Of a stretch of DNA of 64,000 bases, positions 11,955 to 24,098 are shown piece after piece. Numbering within the stretch: position 1 is the stretch's first letter; each line of letters starts with the position of its first letter. Source of the DNA: Ophioderma brevispina (lineage: Eukaryota > Echinodermata > Ophiuroidea > Amphilepidida > Ophiodermatidae); contig JAMKCH010002926.1 in the NCBI GenBank assembly GCA_023653785.1, positions 1 to 64,000 of the forward strand, read 5' to 3'. The notes below the pieces were generated by a model. It was not told where the DNA came from, made no database searches, and worked only from the letters and a program-made list of their open reading frames with translations. The position numbers and the translations under genes are program-made.

Positions 11955-14090
11955 GTATGTTCACGGGTATTATGTTTGTTGATTAGCGATTACTTTTGCA
12001 GGGAAGTTGCTGGAGTTTGAGTTATGCACAGGTATTTAAACAGAAGCATGATGAGGTGAACCTTTTAATAGCAGTGGCGATGAAAACAGTGGCACGGAAC
12101 TGAGCCGGGGCCTAACTGTTGAGGTAATTTAAGCACAACTTACAAATGTACTGGTTATTACACTGCGTAGGCCTAGTATTGCATGGCTGTAGCATAATTT
12201 ACAATTTGAGTTGGTGTTACGACTATGGTCTTATGACTTAATGATAAGCTTGTGGTATTGTCATGTAGGATAGCCAATTTAGAATTTCGTGCACGACAGT
12301 GTGCATATAGCCTTTGCCTAGACTCGGTTTTCAGTCCATATTTTTTCTTAATATGGAACTGAATTCAACTGACTATTCTCCTACACGTTAGACAGGTCAA
12401 AAAAATTATTTTCTAAAAATTCCATTCTGGTTTAAAGCCCAATTTTGATTTTCTCAGTCATTTGTATAAATAAAAAAGTGCACTCAGTCAAAGAGGAGAA
12501 AGGCAATGCAAGGTGTTCGATGGCATAAAAAGCAATTTGTCATGCCGTCGCGAGGGTCTCCACATGGTGCACAGATTTTGCACCCTCAAACACTAATTGC
12601 TCTTCAAGATCGAAAGCGGGGAAACTATACTTTGACAGAAAGAGGTAATGTTAATAATTACCTATACCACATTAAACCAAGAAACTTACTGATATTGTGA
12701 GTTGGGGTGGAAATCGTCTACCTTTGCCTATATAGGCCCCCTAAGATTTCTTGAGTTTTGACATGACATATTTGAAAAAATTAAAGAAGCTACAAAAATT
12801 CCCTAAACATATATAGCATCTTTAAAACCGTGTCCAATCAATACAAAACCAATCTAAAAGCACAGATGAAATTCATAACCTGAAACTGGATGTAAACAAA
12901 GTTGAGGGGGTCAAAATCGGAACCCATGTTTTATTGCAGGCAATGGTAAGTTTTGGCATCCAAATAACACATTTTGATTCCAAATGTTAACAACAATCAC
13001 CACCATGAGATTACCCAAGACTTTAGGAGAACCCGATCAAAATAGTTAACAGTTTTGCTATTTGGATCAGGAAATGGATCGAGGTAGAAGAATGCGGTGA
13101 ATGACAGTCTTGCGTTGAGAGACCACGTCACATGGTGATGGTGCACCGAGGCAGTAGGTATTAAGCTTATCATTGTTTGTTAAATGTTTCTCAAATTAAT
13201 GCGTGAAATGCATGCTACTTTACTGTTTCATGGCTATCACTAGGAGCATTAATTTTGCATTGATTTGAATTTGAACAGTTTGAAAAACACAATTTAAGAT
13301 TAGATACCCCGATGCTGGTAAGTATTCATTGAAAAGTACCACACTAGGACTTGAACTGCATTGAAAATGTGTCTTTATACGCCTTCAAATGCATTTGAAC
13401 TCAGCTTTAATCAGGGGGGTAGGACATGCCAACCTAACCGCAACAGCAAAATTCAAACGGCATCAACTCTCCGGGTGGTACCCTGGTTTGTTGCAAAGAC
13501 TTAACGGTTGGGGGGCGCTCTTACCCGCATATCGAACGGTTACACACAGCGACTGACTAAAGATAGGCTGGTTCACGAAATTTAAATATAAATGACCGTT
13601 ATGGGATGTACACTATTTTTGCAGTTGGGGTTAATCAACTTACCCCGAAGGATTTTGAAACCCATAGTTTTTCTTAAGTATTCATGTGATATTACTAAGA
13701 TCTTTTGAACAAAGGTTTAAGAGATGATTTTTTAAATGTCACGGGACCGGGGCTGCCATAGTAAATGCATTTTTTTTAAACAATTAAGTATTATATTATA
13801 AATGTGTCATTTTGGAAAATCCCCAATCCCAAATCGAGCAGAATCGTGTCCTACACTCCCTGGTTACTAGAAGAACCACATGTATAGTCTTACATCCTGA
13901 TCGATTACAGTGTGTGACAAAAGAGATACAGAATGATTGTTGCTTTGCCGTTTTGTAGTTATAAACGGTAACGAGAGAGGAATAGTTGTGCCAGTCGTGT
14001 CAGGTACAGGTCACGGGTCAGGTATCAGGTATCAGGTATCGGTTTGCTCTTCGGGGCGAACGATATATATATAAGCCGATCTATGTTAAA

Positions 14091-14112
14091 CAAGGTTCTG
14101 TACAGAACCTTG
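14091..14112. repeat. 22-bp perfect palindrome
   Basis: CAAGGTTCTG, TA, then CAGAACCTTG. It could be a site for a dimeric DNA-binding protein or a chance palindrome. A short TATATATATA run lies just upstream, at about 14063-14073. Confidence 0.5.
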
Positions 14113-15189
14113 CCCAAAGTGCTATTATTTTTTCCAAAAGACACCGTTTATAGGGTCTAAACCAGTTACAAAATTTACTTTTCCCTACTGATTCAAAAAA
14201 CCGACGTACGAGGACGATAATCGGTTGTTTTTTTTTTCCAATGGTGGGATACGTGACGTCATTTTTAACTGAATGGGTCCCCGACACAAGAAAAATAATA
14301 AACCAATCAATGCGGCGTCGTGGGACGTCTAAAATCTTTATTTTTCCAAAAATGGCGTTATTCCTCATAATAAAATTCCTTTTCAAGATTTTTCCCCATC
14401 TTGTGTATTGTTCTTTAATAATTAATATTCAATTGTCCCCGCATGACTGTGAAAAAAGATGGGTCCATAATTATACAAACTGAAAACATTGTCAGCCGGC
14501 TAAATACCCTTACGTGGACTGTATGAGCAGGCGGATCCCCAGTTTTAGTTTGGCAGGATTACAGCAACTTGCGCGCGGCTGCGGGGGTTTATGCGTCAAG
14601 ATGTCAAATATGTATTTCTGGAACAAGATGAATAAATTGTTCCGTGTTAGATTTTCTGTATTCCTTAATAACGTAAAAGGACTTTGGTGCGTAAAGAAGT
14701 CTTATTCGTATCATTGTTATGTTGAATGCTTCAGAGTTGTTCAAGTTTAGTGTTTGGAATTAGTCCGATATGCATCTGCGGTGTAATATTTTCTTAGTGA
14801 GAAAAGGGGGGACATTTTTAAATTATCCGGCCTTAATCTTACCGGGTATGTGACACTCGACTTTTGTAATTGATTGGGTAAAGACAACAACCGCTAGAAC
14901 GAATGGAATCGTCGACACGCCCACAAAAACTTTTAATGAACTGACAGGAATAAAAAATCCTACGATAAGATAGATTACCCGCCTGACTATTGCTGATGAT
15001 CGAATCGTCCGCTATGCGAATGTAGCAAGGACATTTAGGTGGTCTTTATTTTAAGAAAATAGTTAAGCCTAGGCTTTTTTAACTTAAAATTATTAAACGA
15101 TATGTATCCAAAATGGTACTGCAATAATTAGAGAAAATCGCGCGTTAATCTTTGCACACGTATATGCGATAAACGGCTCAAAACAGCGA

Positions 15190-15310
15190 CCATTCGCGAA
15201 TTATAAAAGTCCCTACTGGAGGTGTGTTTCGACTCGCTAGTATACAGTCTCGCCTGCGGCTCGACATGGTCAAGCTCAACACACCTCCAGAGGATTTTAT
15301 TCGCGAATGG
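15190..15310. mobile_element. Fold-back MITE of about 121 bp
   Basis: CCATTCGCGAAT ... CTGGAGGTGTGTT on the left is matched by AACACACCTCCAG ... ATTCGCGAATGG on the right, giving arms of about 40 bp. No coding. A target duplication was not clear. Confidence 0.7.
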
Positions 15311-16454
15311 TTATCTCTCGCCATTTTATCTAAAGCGCAAGGGTCAGTGATTTGATACCAGCTGGATATGCTATGGTCCTCCTCTTTCTAATGTACAAAG
15401 ATAGCTAGTAATGGCGTCCCAATGACATCACAAAGTGTTTGCAACAGTCGGGGCGAAATTGTCATTGTCAACAGAATATAGGGCGGGAAATCGAAGAGGC
15501 ACTTAAACAACGCTAAGAATATCGGAGTTTTTATTATCGCGGGGTTTCAGCTTAAATCGTGGTAAATGATTGTTTTACATAAACAGAGCCGTAATATGCA
15601 GAATAATTTTTAAAAAAATGTTACAAATAAATTATTCTAGGGGTCACAACCCTCCACCAACCATCAAACACTTTGACGGCATACCCCAACCCCCCTAGAA
15701 GGTGCTACATTCACATTTGTCGATAAAATGACCGGAAATGATGACCCCAAAACATTAAATCCAAAGTCCAAAAAAGGTCCCGTGAAGAATACAGTTACAT
15801 TGACGATTGCTAAATTAAAAACGTGGCGTTTAATGAACAGAGCAATGTGGGGCGTTATAAATTTGAAAAAAAAAACAGAAAAAAGTGATAACTAAATCTG
15901 AAAACCGTTTTAACGCCATGCATTTACAGTTACCAAAAATTCCACGTCTCTCTGACGTCATAATAACCGTAATTAATGGAAGGAGGGGCACATAGTTCCT
16001 GAAAGCAGGAAGAAAAAAACTTCTGGTGTAGTGCTGGGGGGTTTCTGTACGTTCATCAACGTATAAAGACACACACTGGCTCCATCATCTTCATCACAAT
16101 GCCTATGATGTTTTGTTGCGGTAGGTATATTCTTACTGCAAGTCCTGAATCTGATCTATCTAAATTTTTTAGCGCAACCCCACCTTCGTTATGTTTAAGT
16201 TCACTGTCCAATGAAAAAAAATGACTTGTCGCTAATGTCAGGTGATGAAACCATACTGTACTGCTTTAATCAGGACCTATATTTACCCATATGCATTCTT
16301 TCGTTTGTACCTGATATACATGAAACTGGTTGACTTGGCTTGAATCGATCTCTTTTCTCTTACAAAACATGCTCGCTTCTTGTTTTCTTTTGGACATTTG
16401 AGGGTTCTTTTGATTCAACAGGGGCTACTCTGTAGAATTCTCGTTTTGCACTTG
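15311..16454. other. No gene seen; contains a dispersed repeat segment
   Basis: About 15640-15740 (AAAATGACCGGAAATGATGA preceded by C-rich sequence) resembles about 24480-24590 (AAAATGACCGTAAAGGATGA), so both may belong to one old interspersed repeat. No other structure was recognised. Confidence 0.4.
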
Positions 16455-16459
16455 TTAAG

Positions 16460-17220
16460 AAATGGCTTGCCCCCTGCTTTTTTGATTGGAACATATGCCA
16501 CGTTCATGTAACGCAAATTCGCCACATTCCTTCAATAGTGGAAGGTACTTGAGCAAACAACACTTGACGACTTTGTGAACGTGAAGACTTGCAGACAGAA
16601 TGTAGTAGGGATTGTCACATCTGACCATCAACAAGATTCTCTCTTCAAATACCACTGCAGATGGATTTAAGACTGGTTCTGGTTTCTGGTAGTGCTTTGA
16701 TGCTTTGCCAATTCTGCTTGCCGAGATTGATAGCAGTCAACCTCTTGGACAACACGATTGTCTTCCCCCTTACATCCTATGAAAAAAAAAAGCGTTCTTA
16801 CATTGCACTAATGCGAAACTATACGCGGTCGCTTGTAGTAAGAGGCTGGTACTGCCTGCCAATTCGTCTTTACGCCCCTCATACTGCCAGAAACTTTGAC
16901 GTGGTAGGTTTCCAAAGTAAAAGTAATGACAGGGGACGATCTTCTTCGAATGCCAAGCGTAAATCAAGAGTGATACGCGTACGCGTTGAAGATTCCATCC
17001 GTGGGTTGGATAAACATCCGCAGGTTGACAAACATTTTTTCCCCGGCCACCCAGCAACATAATTTTTCCCTTTGCGAACAACTGAGCATGAGACGACGTT
17101 TGTAGGTTAGTGTTGGTAGCTGGTTGATTTGCAGAAGGGGATCCATATCTCTGACTGAATTGAATCGCCCTCTGGGAGGTACTCATTCTTGGCCTGTTTT
17201 TCCTCCAACTGCCACCATGT
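16460..17220 (-). pseudogene. KLHL locus 2: decayed kelch exon
   Basis: Reading from 17220 on the minus strand, an acceptor ATTCAG precedes ATGGTGGCAGTTGGAGGAAA, which gives MVAVGGKTGQ and parallels LVAIGGRVGQ at the first kelch blade of locus 3. A frameshift and stops follow, then LFAKGKIMLLGGRGKN (locus 3: IVMKGSIYVAGGREEN), FWQYEGRKDE (FWRFDIGKDK), SFALVQCKNAFFF (NFTLVYIGVYIFL) and QEVDCY. Kelch blades carry the double glycine seen here. The order of pieces is right but several frameshifts and stops break it. Its BACK and BTB exons would be at 20931-21194 and 22792-23395 upstream on the same strand. Either a pseudogene or a gene obscured by sequence errors; I favour the former. Confidence 0.72.
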
Positions 17221-17689
17221 CTGAATACGGACTAGATTTAAATGCCTTTAAATCTCCGGTTGATACAATTGTTAGGAGGTATGTTTTGCACAACGAAGCT
17301 TTGGTAAGTAACACCAGACTATGAAACAGGAACAGTAATGTTTGTGAAGCTTTTAGTCCCCGCCCGAATTCCGAGATAAGAGTAAATGTTCTTGACTATG
17401 GTCCCACTCAATCTATGCAAAATACGAGGTACACCTGGACAAAATCGTTACAAAGGTTTTTTTTGCTGTAACTCTAGTAGATTCAACCTATAGTGTCACC
17501 TCTGTCTTTTCCCGGAAGGTGGTATGGCATTGACTGAGGGGATGTGCAATGTGAAATAAAATTCCACGCTATGAAACCGCTTGAAATATGCAGTCCGACA
17601 GCCAGAGAGGAAAGAGAAAAATCCTCCATTCTATGTCAATGAATCACTATTCAAGTCAACCGTAAACGCATTGCGACGACACTATTGCA
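17221..17689. other. No gene seen
   Basis: This would be intron of KLHL locus 2. No repeat or coding was recognised. Confidence 0.35.
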
Positions 17690-17812
17690 TAGCGATGTGC
17701 GGCTCCGTCGTTACGGTACTCATACAATAGGGCTTCTTTTGGGCGCAGCAGCTGCTAACTTTACAAGAAGCCAGGTATGAGTACGTACGCGGGGCCGCAA
17801 CATCGTACTACG
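17690..17812. mobile_element. Fold-back MITE of about 120 bp
   Basis: Left arm GCGATGTGCGGCTCCG ... GGTACTCATAC and right arm GTATGAGTACGTAC ... GGGGCCGCAACATCG are imperfect inverted copies with arms of about 45-50 bp. The inner GGGCTTCTT / AAGAAGCC also pair. It lies in the presumed intron between the kelch and BACK exons of locus 2. Confidence 0.65.
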
Positions 17813-18235
17813 ACTTCAGACTGGCGATTAACATAATATCTCCCTGCCTACGGAGTAGAATAGAATTGAAATACAAGAGTTACAATCGATCAATTGTTGT
17901 AAGGTGAGTTGAAATGATTGAATTTTTTCACGGGTGAATTTTGAGCGTTTGTATTCTGAATACGAAGGAATAAAAGTCTTTGTTATCGCTATGTAGGATT
18001 GATTTAAAATAAAAGGCGCCAAATGATCTTAGTGCGTTCATGTGAACAGTTGAATCAGACCACATAATGCCTCCTCTCCAACTAATCGACGCTGTCCCAA
18101 AACTTTTCTCCGGTGACACGCCTTGGGGTTGAATCTACTATAACGTAAGGATTCTCCCAAACAAAAATGCAAAAAGGTGAAAAATACTGCAGGTAAACTT
18201 GCGTCATTTCTGCAAGATGGCTGGCAGTCTGGGAG
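17813..18235. other. No gene seen
   Basis: Intronic position relative to KLHL locus 2; no recognised structure. Confidence 0.35.
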
Positions 18236-18480
18236 CATGACCTCAGATGACCTTTGACCTTGGTCCATGACCTTTGACGTCAACCACATCTGCAAAAACC
18301 ATATTGCCACCTTAAACACCACGTATGGTTTAAATAGGAATCTGAAGATGCGAAACACGAAACACCTAACAAAACTGGAACTGGAACCGACCTAGAGACA
18401 TTTGACCTTGTTCCATTGGACCTTTGACATCATCCACATATAAGGAAACCCCTAAGGCACCTTAACCCCAAATGGATCGA
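18236..18480. repeat. Two-copy repeat rich in TGACCT motifs
   Basis: About 18236-18330 and 18396-18480 share TTTGACCTTG, GACCTTTGACRTCA and CCACAT, then a CACCTTAA block, as two diverged units about 160 bp apart. TGACCTTTGACCT at 18248-18260 is the exact reverse complement of a DR1 nuclear-receptor element (two AGGTCA half-sites one base apart); a near copy is at 18268-18280. Whether any receptor binds here is not shown by sequence. Confidence 0.6.
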
Positions 18481-18861
18481 TTAAGCCCAAAGGAATTGGT
18501 GCCAGCTTGAGTTGCAAAAATATTGGGCTCTCGCTGCGTCTCGCTCATATTTTAAAACTCCTAGCTGAGACCAATTAATATGGGCGTTGTAAATCATCCA
18601 ATTTAGCATTATCATGTTTTGGACCGAATTTCACAACTGGACTCCTCAAAACAAGATAATGGTTTAAATGGACTTGAACTTTTTGAAGAGGGACAGCGAA
18701 AAAAAACTAAAACCACCAAAACTGGCAACACACATACACATACGAACCATGCGCCCCGAACAATATCCACTTTGCTTTTAGACAGGGGGATAAAAGGAAG
18801 CTGGCAAGACATGATTTAGTTGCATTTATCCTACGGGTATGGAAGCACAAGGGTATCACAT
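18481..18861. other. No gene seen
   Basis: Two overlapping 66-codon frames on opposite strands (18612-18819) match nothing known. A short CA-type run sits near 18728-18745. Confidence 0.35.
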
Positions 18862-19411
18862 TTCCTTATCCCTAGATAAGGAAGCCTTAACCCCAAATAA
18901 CACTCCGTCTAATGGAGATAACGCTTCGTTACTGGAGATACTTATCTAGGGCTTAACAAAGGCTGAACCCCAAATAACGCGAGCGTTATCTTAAATTTGT
19001 TAACAACGCTATCTCGGGATAAGGTCTTTTATTCAAGATAAGGACCCTTATCCCAGAAAAGAAAGCTGAACCCCCAAAAAACGCAATTTATCTGGAGTTT
19101 CCCACTCCTTATCTAGGGTTAAGCAAAGCTAAACCCCCAAATAACAGGCGCTGCTATCTGGAGATAACAAAGCTGAACTACAAATAACGCGCCCTTATCT
19201 AGGGTAACCAAAGTGAACCCCAAATGACTGCGTCCTTTATATAGAGTTAACAAAGCTTATCTAGAGATAACCAAAGCTGAACCCAAAATAGCGGGTCCTA
19301 TCTCCAGTTAACACTTCGTATCTGGAGTTAGCAAAGCTGGACCCCAAACAAACGGGTCTTACTGGAGATAACAAGCTGAACCCCAAATTACTCACTGATC
19401 TAGTGTTAAAA
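18862..19411. repeat. Degenerate minisatellite, about 550 bp
   Basis: A unit of roughly 40-60 bp recurs about ten times. It is built from CTTATCTAGGGTTAACAAAG and GCTGAACCCCAAATAACG with variable tails such as TCTGGAGATAAC. Copies differ in length and have drifted. No coding potential was seen through it. It lies in the presumed intron of KLHL locus 2. Confidence 0.85.
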
Positions 19412-20930
19412 CATGTAAAAATAAAATTATAAATCTTCTATAAGACATCGTTTTGACTAAAGTCGGTTTCAAAACGATGTCTATAAGACTACAGAGTGTG
19501 CAAAAAATCAACATTCAGATATTATTCTTCAAAAACAGCGTATACAATGAATGGAGCTTTTATAAAAATAAAGGGCAGTCATTTCAAAAACGGTTTAAAT
19601 TTAAAAAAAGTGTCGACTCCTTACCTGGTACCCACGAATCATAAGCGTTCAGTCTTTTTCTACGGCATTGATTCACCTCGACTTGTGCTGATTGCATTAA
19701 TTGGGTGAAGAATGAACTATAATTACCACATTGAGCACTAAATAAAATGTCTCATGCCATTTTACATTTTTAGGGTTATTTGTATACTTTACCATAGGGT
19801 CTACAGTACCACCTTATATGTTGTATCTACAAAGTATGCACCAATGGCCTACTATACTTTCCGATAATTTTTTGATTAGTACTACTTTGTTTAAGTCACA
19901 AAGGGTATGCATTATGAAAAAAAAAAAAAAACAGAATCACAGTAATTCTACTAGGAATTTTTATTTTTTATTCAGGGCATTCCGTAGTGCTAGGGGGTCT
20001 CCTAGGGGACATGGATAAATTAACGCAACACGACGCGATTGGATTTGAAATTTTAGTGCACCAATGCAAGCACACCTAAAAGTTAGACAAAATACAAAAA
20101 ATATAAACAAAATATTGCAGCGTAAAAAACGCCGGCCGAAAAAGCCCCCCCCACCTTATGCATTATAAAGCGAGGAGAATCATGACGAAACTCGGTCATT
20201 GCGAAGCTAGCTTGGTATTGAGATGTTATTCCTCAGAATAACATAATCTCTCGATTAGATGAGAAATACGCGTCCGAACGCAGTCTGATGCGTTTATGCA
20301 ATACGGAAAAGCGTCATCGCTTGGCGAATTGTAGATTATTTTGATTCAAGCATCATTAACCAATCAATGGTCGTGCCTGGAATTGAAAGGCTTCTCCGCA
20401 AGTCTGTAAATGGATCATGGCGAGGTACGCAGGCACGACCTGAAATACTGGCGTTATACAAGCTCATACCTGTGATACGACAATGTGGTACCTTGGATCT
20501 TACTTTGTTGGTATGATAAGTCGTTATGTCGGTATGTAAGACGGACAATTTAAGGTTTTGCAAATACGTCATAAAAATTAATATTTTCTAATAAGCCCTT
20601 TGAGGTGGTTTTGGAATTTGATGAAAATGTAGAGTCATACAAATAAACGTATATGCCAAATTTCTCCAAAAGTCAAGAAAATGTCGAAATGTCACGTAGG
20701 TGACGGTGGCCAACGATTAAAAAAAACACATTAAAAAATGACAAAGGTAATGAAAACGCATGTTCACTGGGAAGATTATACACACCTATATCAGAAATGT
20801 ATGTTTTAAAGCCTATTCTTGGTCAACTGTCTTGCATTTGGGGCATTCTAGGAGCGTATCATTGCAAAACAATGATACCAATCTTGTCTAACAGAAAACA
20901 ATCCTCCTATTGAATGCTTCATTTACTCAC
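19412..20930. other. No gene seen
   Basis: Several 60-80 codon frames on both strands lack recognisable motifs. A 17-base string at 20294-20310 is identical to part of the small inverted-repeat element at 53291-53443, which may mark an old remnant of that family. Confidence 0.4.
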
Positions 20931-21194
20931 GTAATTGTCGACCTTGGAGCAAAGTATGTGGGTAACAGTACTCATGGTCACCCGGTGAAATCGCATTCCA
21001 CGGATCTTTCCAATTTGCGGACGTCTTCCAGTAATTTCTTTAACTCCTGAAACGTCTTGCATCTCATCTAGCAATGCAGTCAGGCTATCATCCGTCACTA
21101 AACCAAGTCGGAGTTTCTTTAGCAGACAGGGGGCGTTTTTCTTGCGACTATCCCAACTATGCTTCAACCACCTTGTTACCAAAGATACGAGATC
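20931..21194 (-). CDS. KLHL locus 2: BACK-domain exon
   Basis: An open 88-codon exon on the minus strand with a good acceptor (TTTTAG before GATCTC, 21196-21195) and donor (GTGAGT after 20931), both in phase 0. It begins DLVSLVTRWLKHSWDSRK and continues with CLLKKLRLGLVTDDSL, matching DLLSIVTGWPSHSWDSRK and LLKKLRLGLLTEETL of the exon at 44250-44504. BACK is the helical linker between BTB and kelch domains; it helps position the substrate arm on Cullin-3. The last 30 residues diverge from the paralogue. There are no stops, unlike its neighbours at 22792-23395 and 16460-17220. That it stays open while flanking exons are broken may be chance in so short an exon. Confidence 0.75.
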
Positions 21195-22791
21195 CTAAAA
21201 TGAAAACAAAGATAATAGTGATGATTAGGCCTACTATATACGCGTACGGGATAATAATGACAATGATGATAATGGCGATGATAACGAAGGTAAAATTTTT
21301 TCTATTGATTATAAATTATTACAAATGCTTCAATTTTGTTGCAACAAATACGAAATTACCAAAACCCTGATCAATGCAAAAATGTATTGGTTTGACACTA
21401 CCGATCTTTAGTTACAAAGATATCGGAAAAATAGTGGAAATGGTAAATAAGTGGTCAAAGTTTAAAAAGTTTTTAATTTGTTCAAAAGGATAAAATGTAT
21501 CTACGATATGTACTGGCTACAGTATTAAATAGATCTACGTCATTGATTTTTAAGCATTCAAACACGAAGGTCTTAAGTGTAACAATATAAATACTGAAAA
21601 CTATGTAGTTTTGGAATCTTGCCACGGATGATTTTTTTCACCGAGTTACTCTCTCCTACCTATAGCTCTGTAACGAATTTAAAACTATTCATTTTAGACT
21701 CCTTATTACTGGACGAATTATTCGATCTACTTCTTAAACAATTAGAACCATTTTAATTTTTGACAGTTGTATGACTATTTAATCCCAAAGGGTGTTTTAA
21801 AGCAATCCCATGATGCATTGCAATGTGCCTATATTGTACGGTACAAAACACAGGTCAGTTCTTGAGATAAGATTGATCAAGAATTTTAAGAATCACAAGA
21901 CATTTCATGATAGGTGTAGCAAATAAACCATTCTATCATTGATGGCTACTTTCCCGTCAAAATCGGAATTATGAGTGAAGCTTCAGAGGATTCACTGCAT
22001 CCTTCCGTATCCAGTTTTTGGCCTTTGATCGCTACAGTTTGGCGAGTAATATTTCGAACTTATTTTCCTTCTAATCATCTTTCAAACATTTTATCATAAG
22101 CGGACATTTTTTATGGCAAATCCTGAAGGTTTAACCTCTATACTCGTACCATATTTGACTTGCATCGGTTGTAATAAACTTGTGGCGTTTTCCATTATGC
22201 ATAGATTCAACCCTTCGAATTTTTTACTGTTTCTGCATGCCGCCCTGGTCGAAGAAGCCCCAATCGGGAGATGTCTTGCACACGGCACGCTATATAGTGC
22301 TCATTAATTATTGTTTGATATCCATTGTAGCCTGAGTCCCCGGCCCTCATTCATAACTAACAAACATTGCGGATAAGTCCATACGTTTTCAAGGACAGAA
22401 GGATTTAGGGATCAGTGAACGAAATATCACACACAGATTTACTGCATTCGGTTGTGTGTATACTGCAACGCGGTTCATTTAAACTTAGATCAGTCAGCCG
22501 TGGCTTGATCGAGCGCTATAAATAGCCGAGTCATTTGCATAAATAGGAATGTACTACACATGCGCGAAGTGCCGTCGGTGACTAGAATCGATTTACGCAT
22601 ACTAACTTTTAAAACAGCTTCATAGAGTAGGTTTGTTTATGCTGGAGGCGGTTTGAAACACTTGAAACTATCCAACCATTTTATGTTTGAATATAAAAAT
22701 AAACGTTGCTGTTACATGTTTCATCAATCAAGTCGAATCAAACTTAAGCCTAATGCTTGTTTGTCTTTGATTATATTTATGTCTAGTTTAC
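21195..22791. other. Presumed intron of KLHL locus 2, no other gene seen
   Basis: No recognised domain. A TATA-like segment at 22507-22532 shares a 20-base core with 10813-10841. The frames at 22094-22307 overlap on opposite strands and are likely chance. Confidence 0.4.
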
Positions 22792-23395
22792 CTCTTCCTC
22801 TCTCTCTTTGTGTCCCCTTGATAATTGTTTCTTCACCAACCACTTCAAGACACTCTGCCGTTGTGTTTTCACAACTCTACTAACTTCTAACGCATTTCGA
22901 CCAAGTTAAAAAATTCCCTCTTTATATATTCTTTCCCGTCCTCTGACGAGATCTGATAGACTTTCGTAATCTTCAGCAAGACGGGTATTTCATACGGCTG
23001 TCCTGCAGTGGAATTATTATATTTTCTCCATCATAATGATAATCCGTGCAATTGTTCATGAGTACTTCCGGCACATAGTCAACTGCTTGATCAACTGTAA
23101 TTTAGCAGGTCATCTCAAGGACATCAACTGCGTTCGCTTGTGAAAGGCTCTTCATATTTCCTGTGTAAATAAACTTCAAAATTATTGCCAAGATCACACT
23201 ATTTCCTCCATAGGTTATCTCAGCCTTGGCATGCTTCCTTGGAAGCCGATGAGAACATTCTCTGAAGTATTCACCTCCTGGAACACGTACTACTTGTGAC
23301 GTTGACTGTCCCTGTAAACCAAACCTTGATGGAGAATGTCACAGAACTGATTCTCTTCTTGCAGTCGTTTCATCAAAACTCTAAAAATAAAATGA
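22792..23395 (-). pseudogene. KLHL locus 2: decayed BTB and early BACK exon
   Basis: Reading the minus strand, an acceptor-like TTATTTTTAG precedes a segment giving ENQFCDI, and after frameshifts EYFRECS, AKAEI, GNSVILAIILKFIYTGNMK and VLEMTC. These match the order in the BTB exon at 53948-54580 (ENQFCDIYIKVGDE, EYFKK, KAEITMEGDNW, LEMACYIQFEHAL). Further on, YESLSDLVR parallels HDGLSHLVREGE. The exon ends GAG GAA GAG before GTAAAC, the same codon context and phase 0 as the donor of locus 3. BTB domains dimerise and bind Cullin-3. At least two in-frame stops and several frameshifts are present, so this looks like a pseudogene exon unless the sequence is faulty. Confidence 0.7.
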
Positions 23396-23929
23396 AGTTT
23401 TAATTAACATGCTGTTTAATAACGTACATACAAAACGACTACTTTGTTTGCAAATAAGAAAAAAATAACAATCTTGTCAGTGTTTGCTACGTGGCATCAT
23501 ACGTACACTGTTAATAAATAAACCTTAAAAAACAGGCATTGACTGGCAGCTGGGACTCTATACCTCAGAACGTAAATAACTGGAGCCGTAAAAATACGAA
23601 ACCATTGCAGGGAACTAAAATAACGGCGTAAAATCTCAGCTTCACCGTTTTGTGTGGTTTTTGACTTGTTCAAACATAGTAAGAATTAAACCGTTATTAC
23701 ATTTCCACGTTGTAGCTATGTCATCATACAACGGTGTATTTACGTACCAACGTGGTTGTAAAAAAAAATATTTCATGCAAACAATTTTGAGAAAAAGGAC
23801 AATAAACAAAGGAAACGTTAAGTAATAAAGATTTACACCAGTTCATACACTTTGTTTTATATGTATGTACACATTCTAAGTTTCAACCATACTTATCATC
23901 ATAGGATGATAAACTTAATATTTACCTTA
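23396..23929. other. No gene seen
   Basis: A+T-rich sequence upstream of KLHL locus 2. No first exon or promoter could be recognised. Confidence 0.35.
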
Positions 23930-24000
23930 CACAGATTCGAACCAGGGTCTTATAACTTACACAAGTCCTCAACCTTATCCACTACACTCCATGACTTTAC
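23930..24000 (-). repeat. tRNA-like segment, probable SINE head
   Basis: On the minus strand GTGTAGTGGATAAGG resembles the internal A box of a tRNA, and GGTTCGAATCTG about 30 bases later resembles the B box of RNA polymerase III promoters. The arms do not pair well enough to call a working tRNA, and no anticodon can be assigned. It sits next to a TA/TG microsatellite, as SINE remnants often do. Confidence 0.45.
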
Positions 24001-24020
24001 AGATAAGATGCTTAATTAAA

Positions 24021-24025
24021 TAGAT

Positions 24026-24067
<42 letters not shown>

Positions 24068-24098
24068 CTATATATATGTGTGTGTGTGTGTGTGTGTT
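24021..24098. repeat. Microsatellite, (TA)n followed by (TG)n
   Basis: A run of TA dinucleotides, with one short break, passes into TG dinucleotides. Confidence 0.95.

Larger units (their letters stand above)
9996..15189. other. Long spacer, no gene seen
   Basis: No frame longer than about 100 codons and no recognised domain. Visible structures are a TATA-like motif shared with 22507-22532 (at 10813-10841), a near-perfect inverted repeat (11915-11954), short tandem copies of CAGGTAT near 14018-14040 and a 22-bp perfect palindrome (14091-14112). An exon of an unrecognised gene could be hidden here. Confidence 0.4.
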
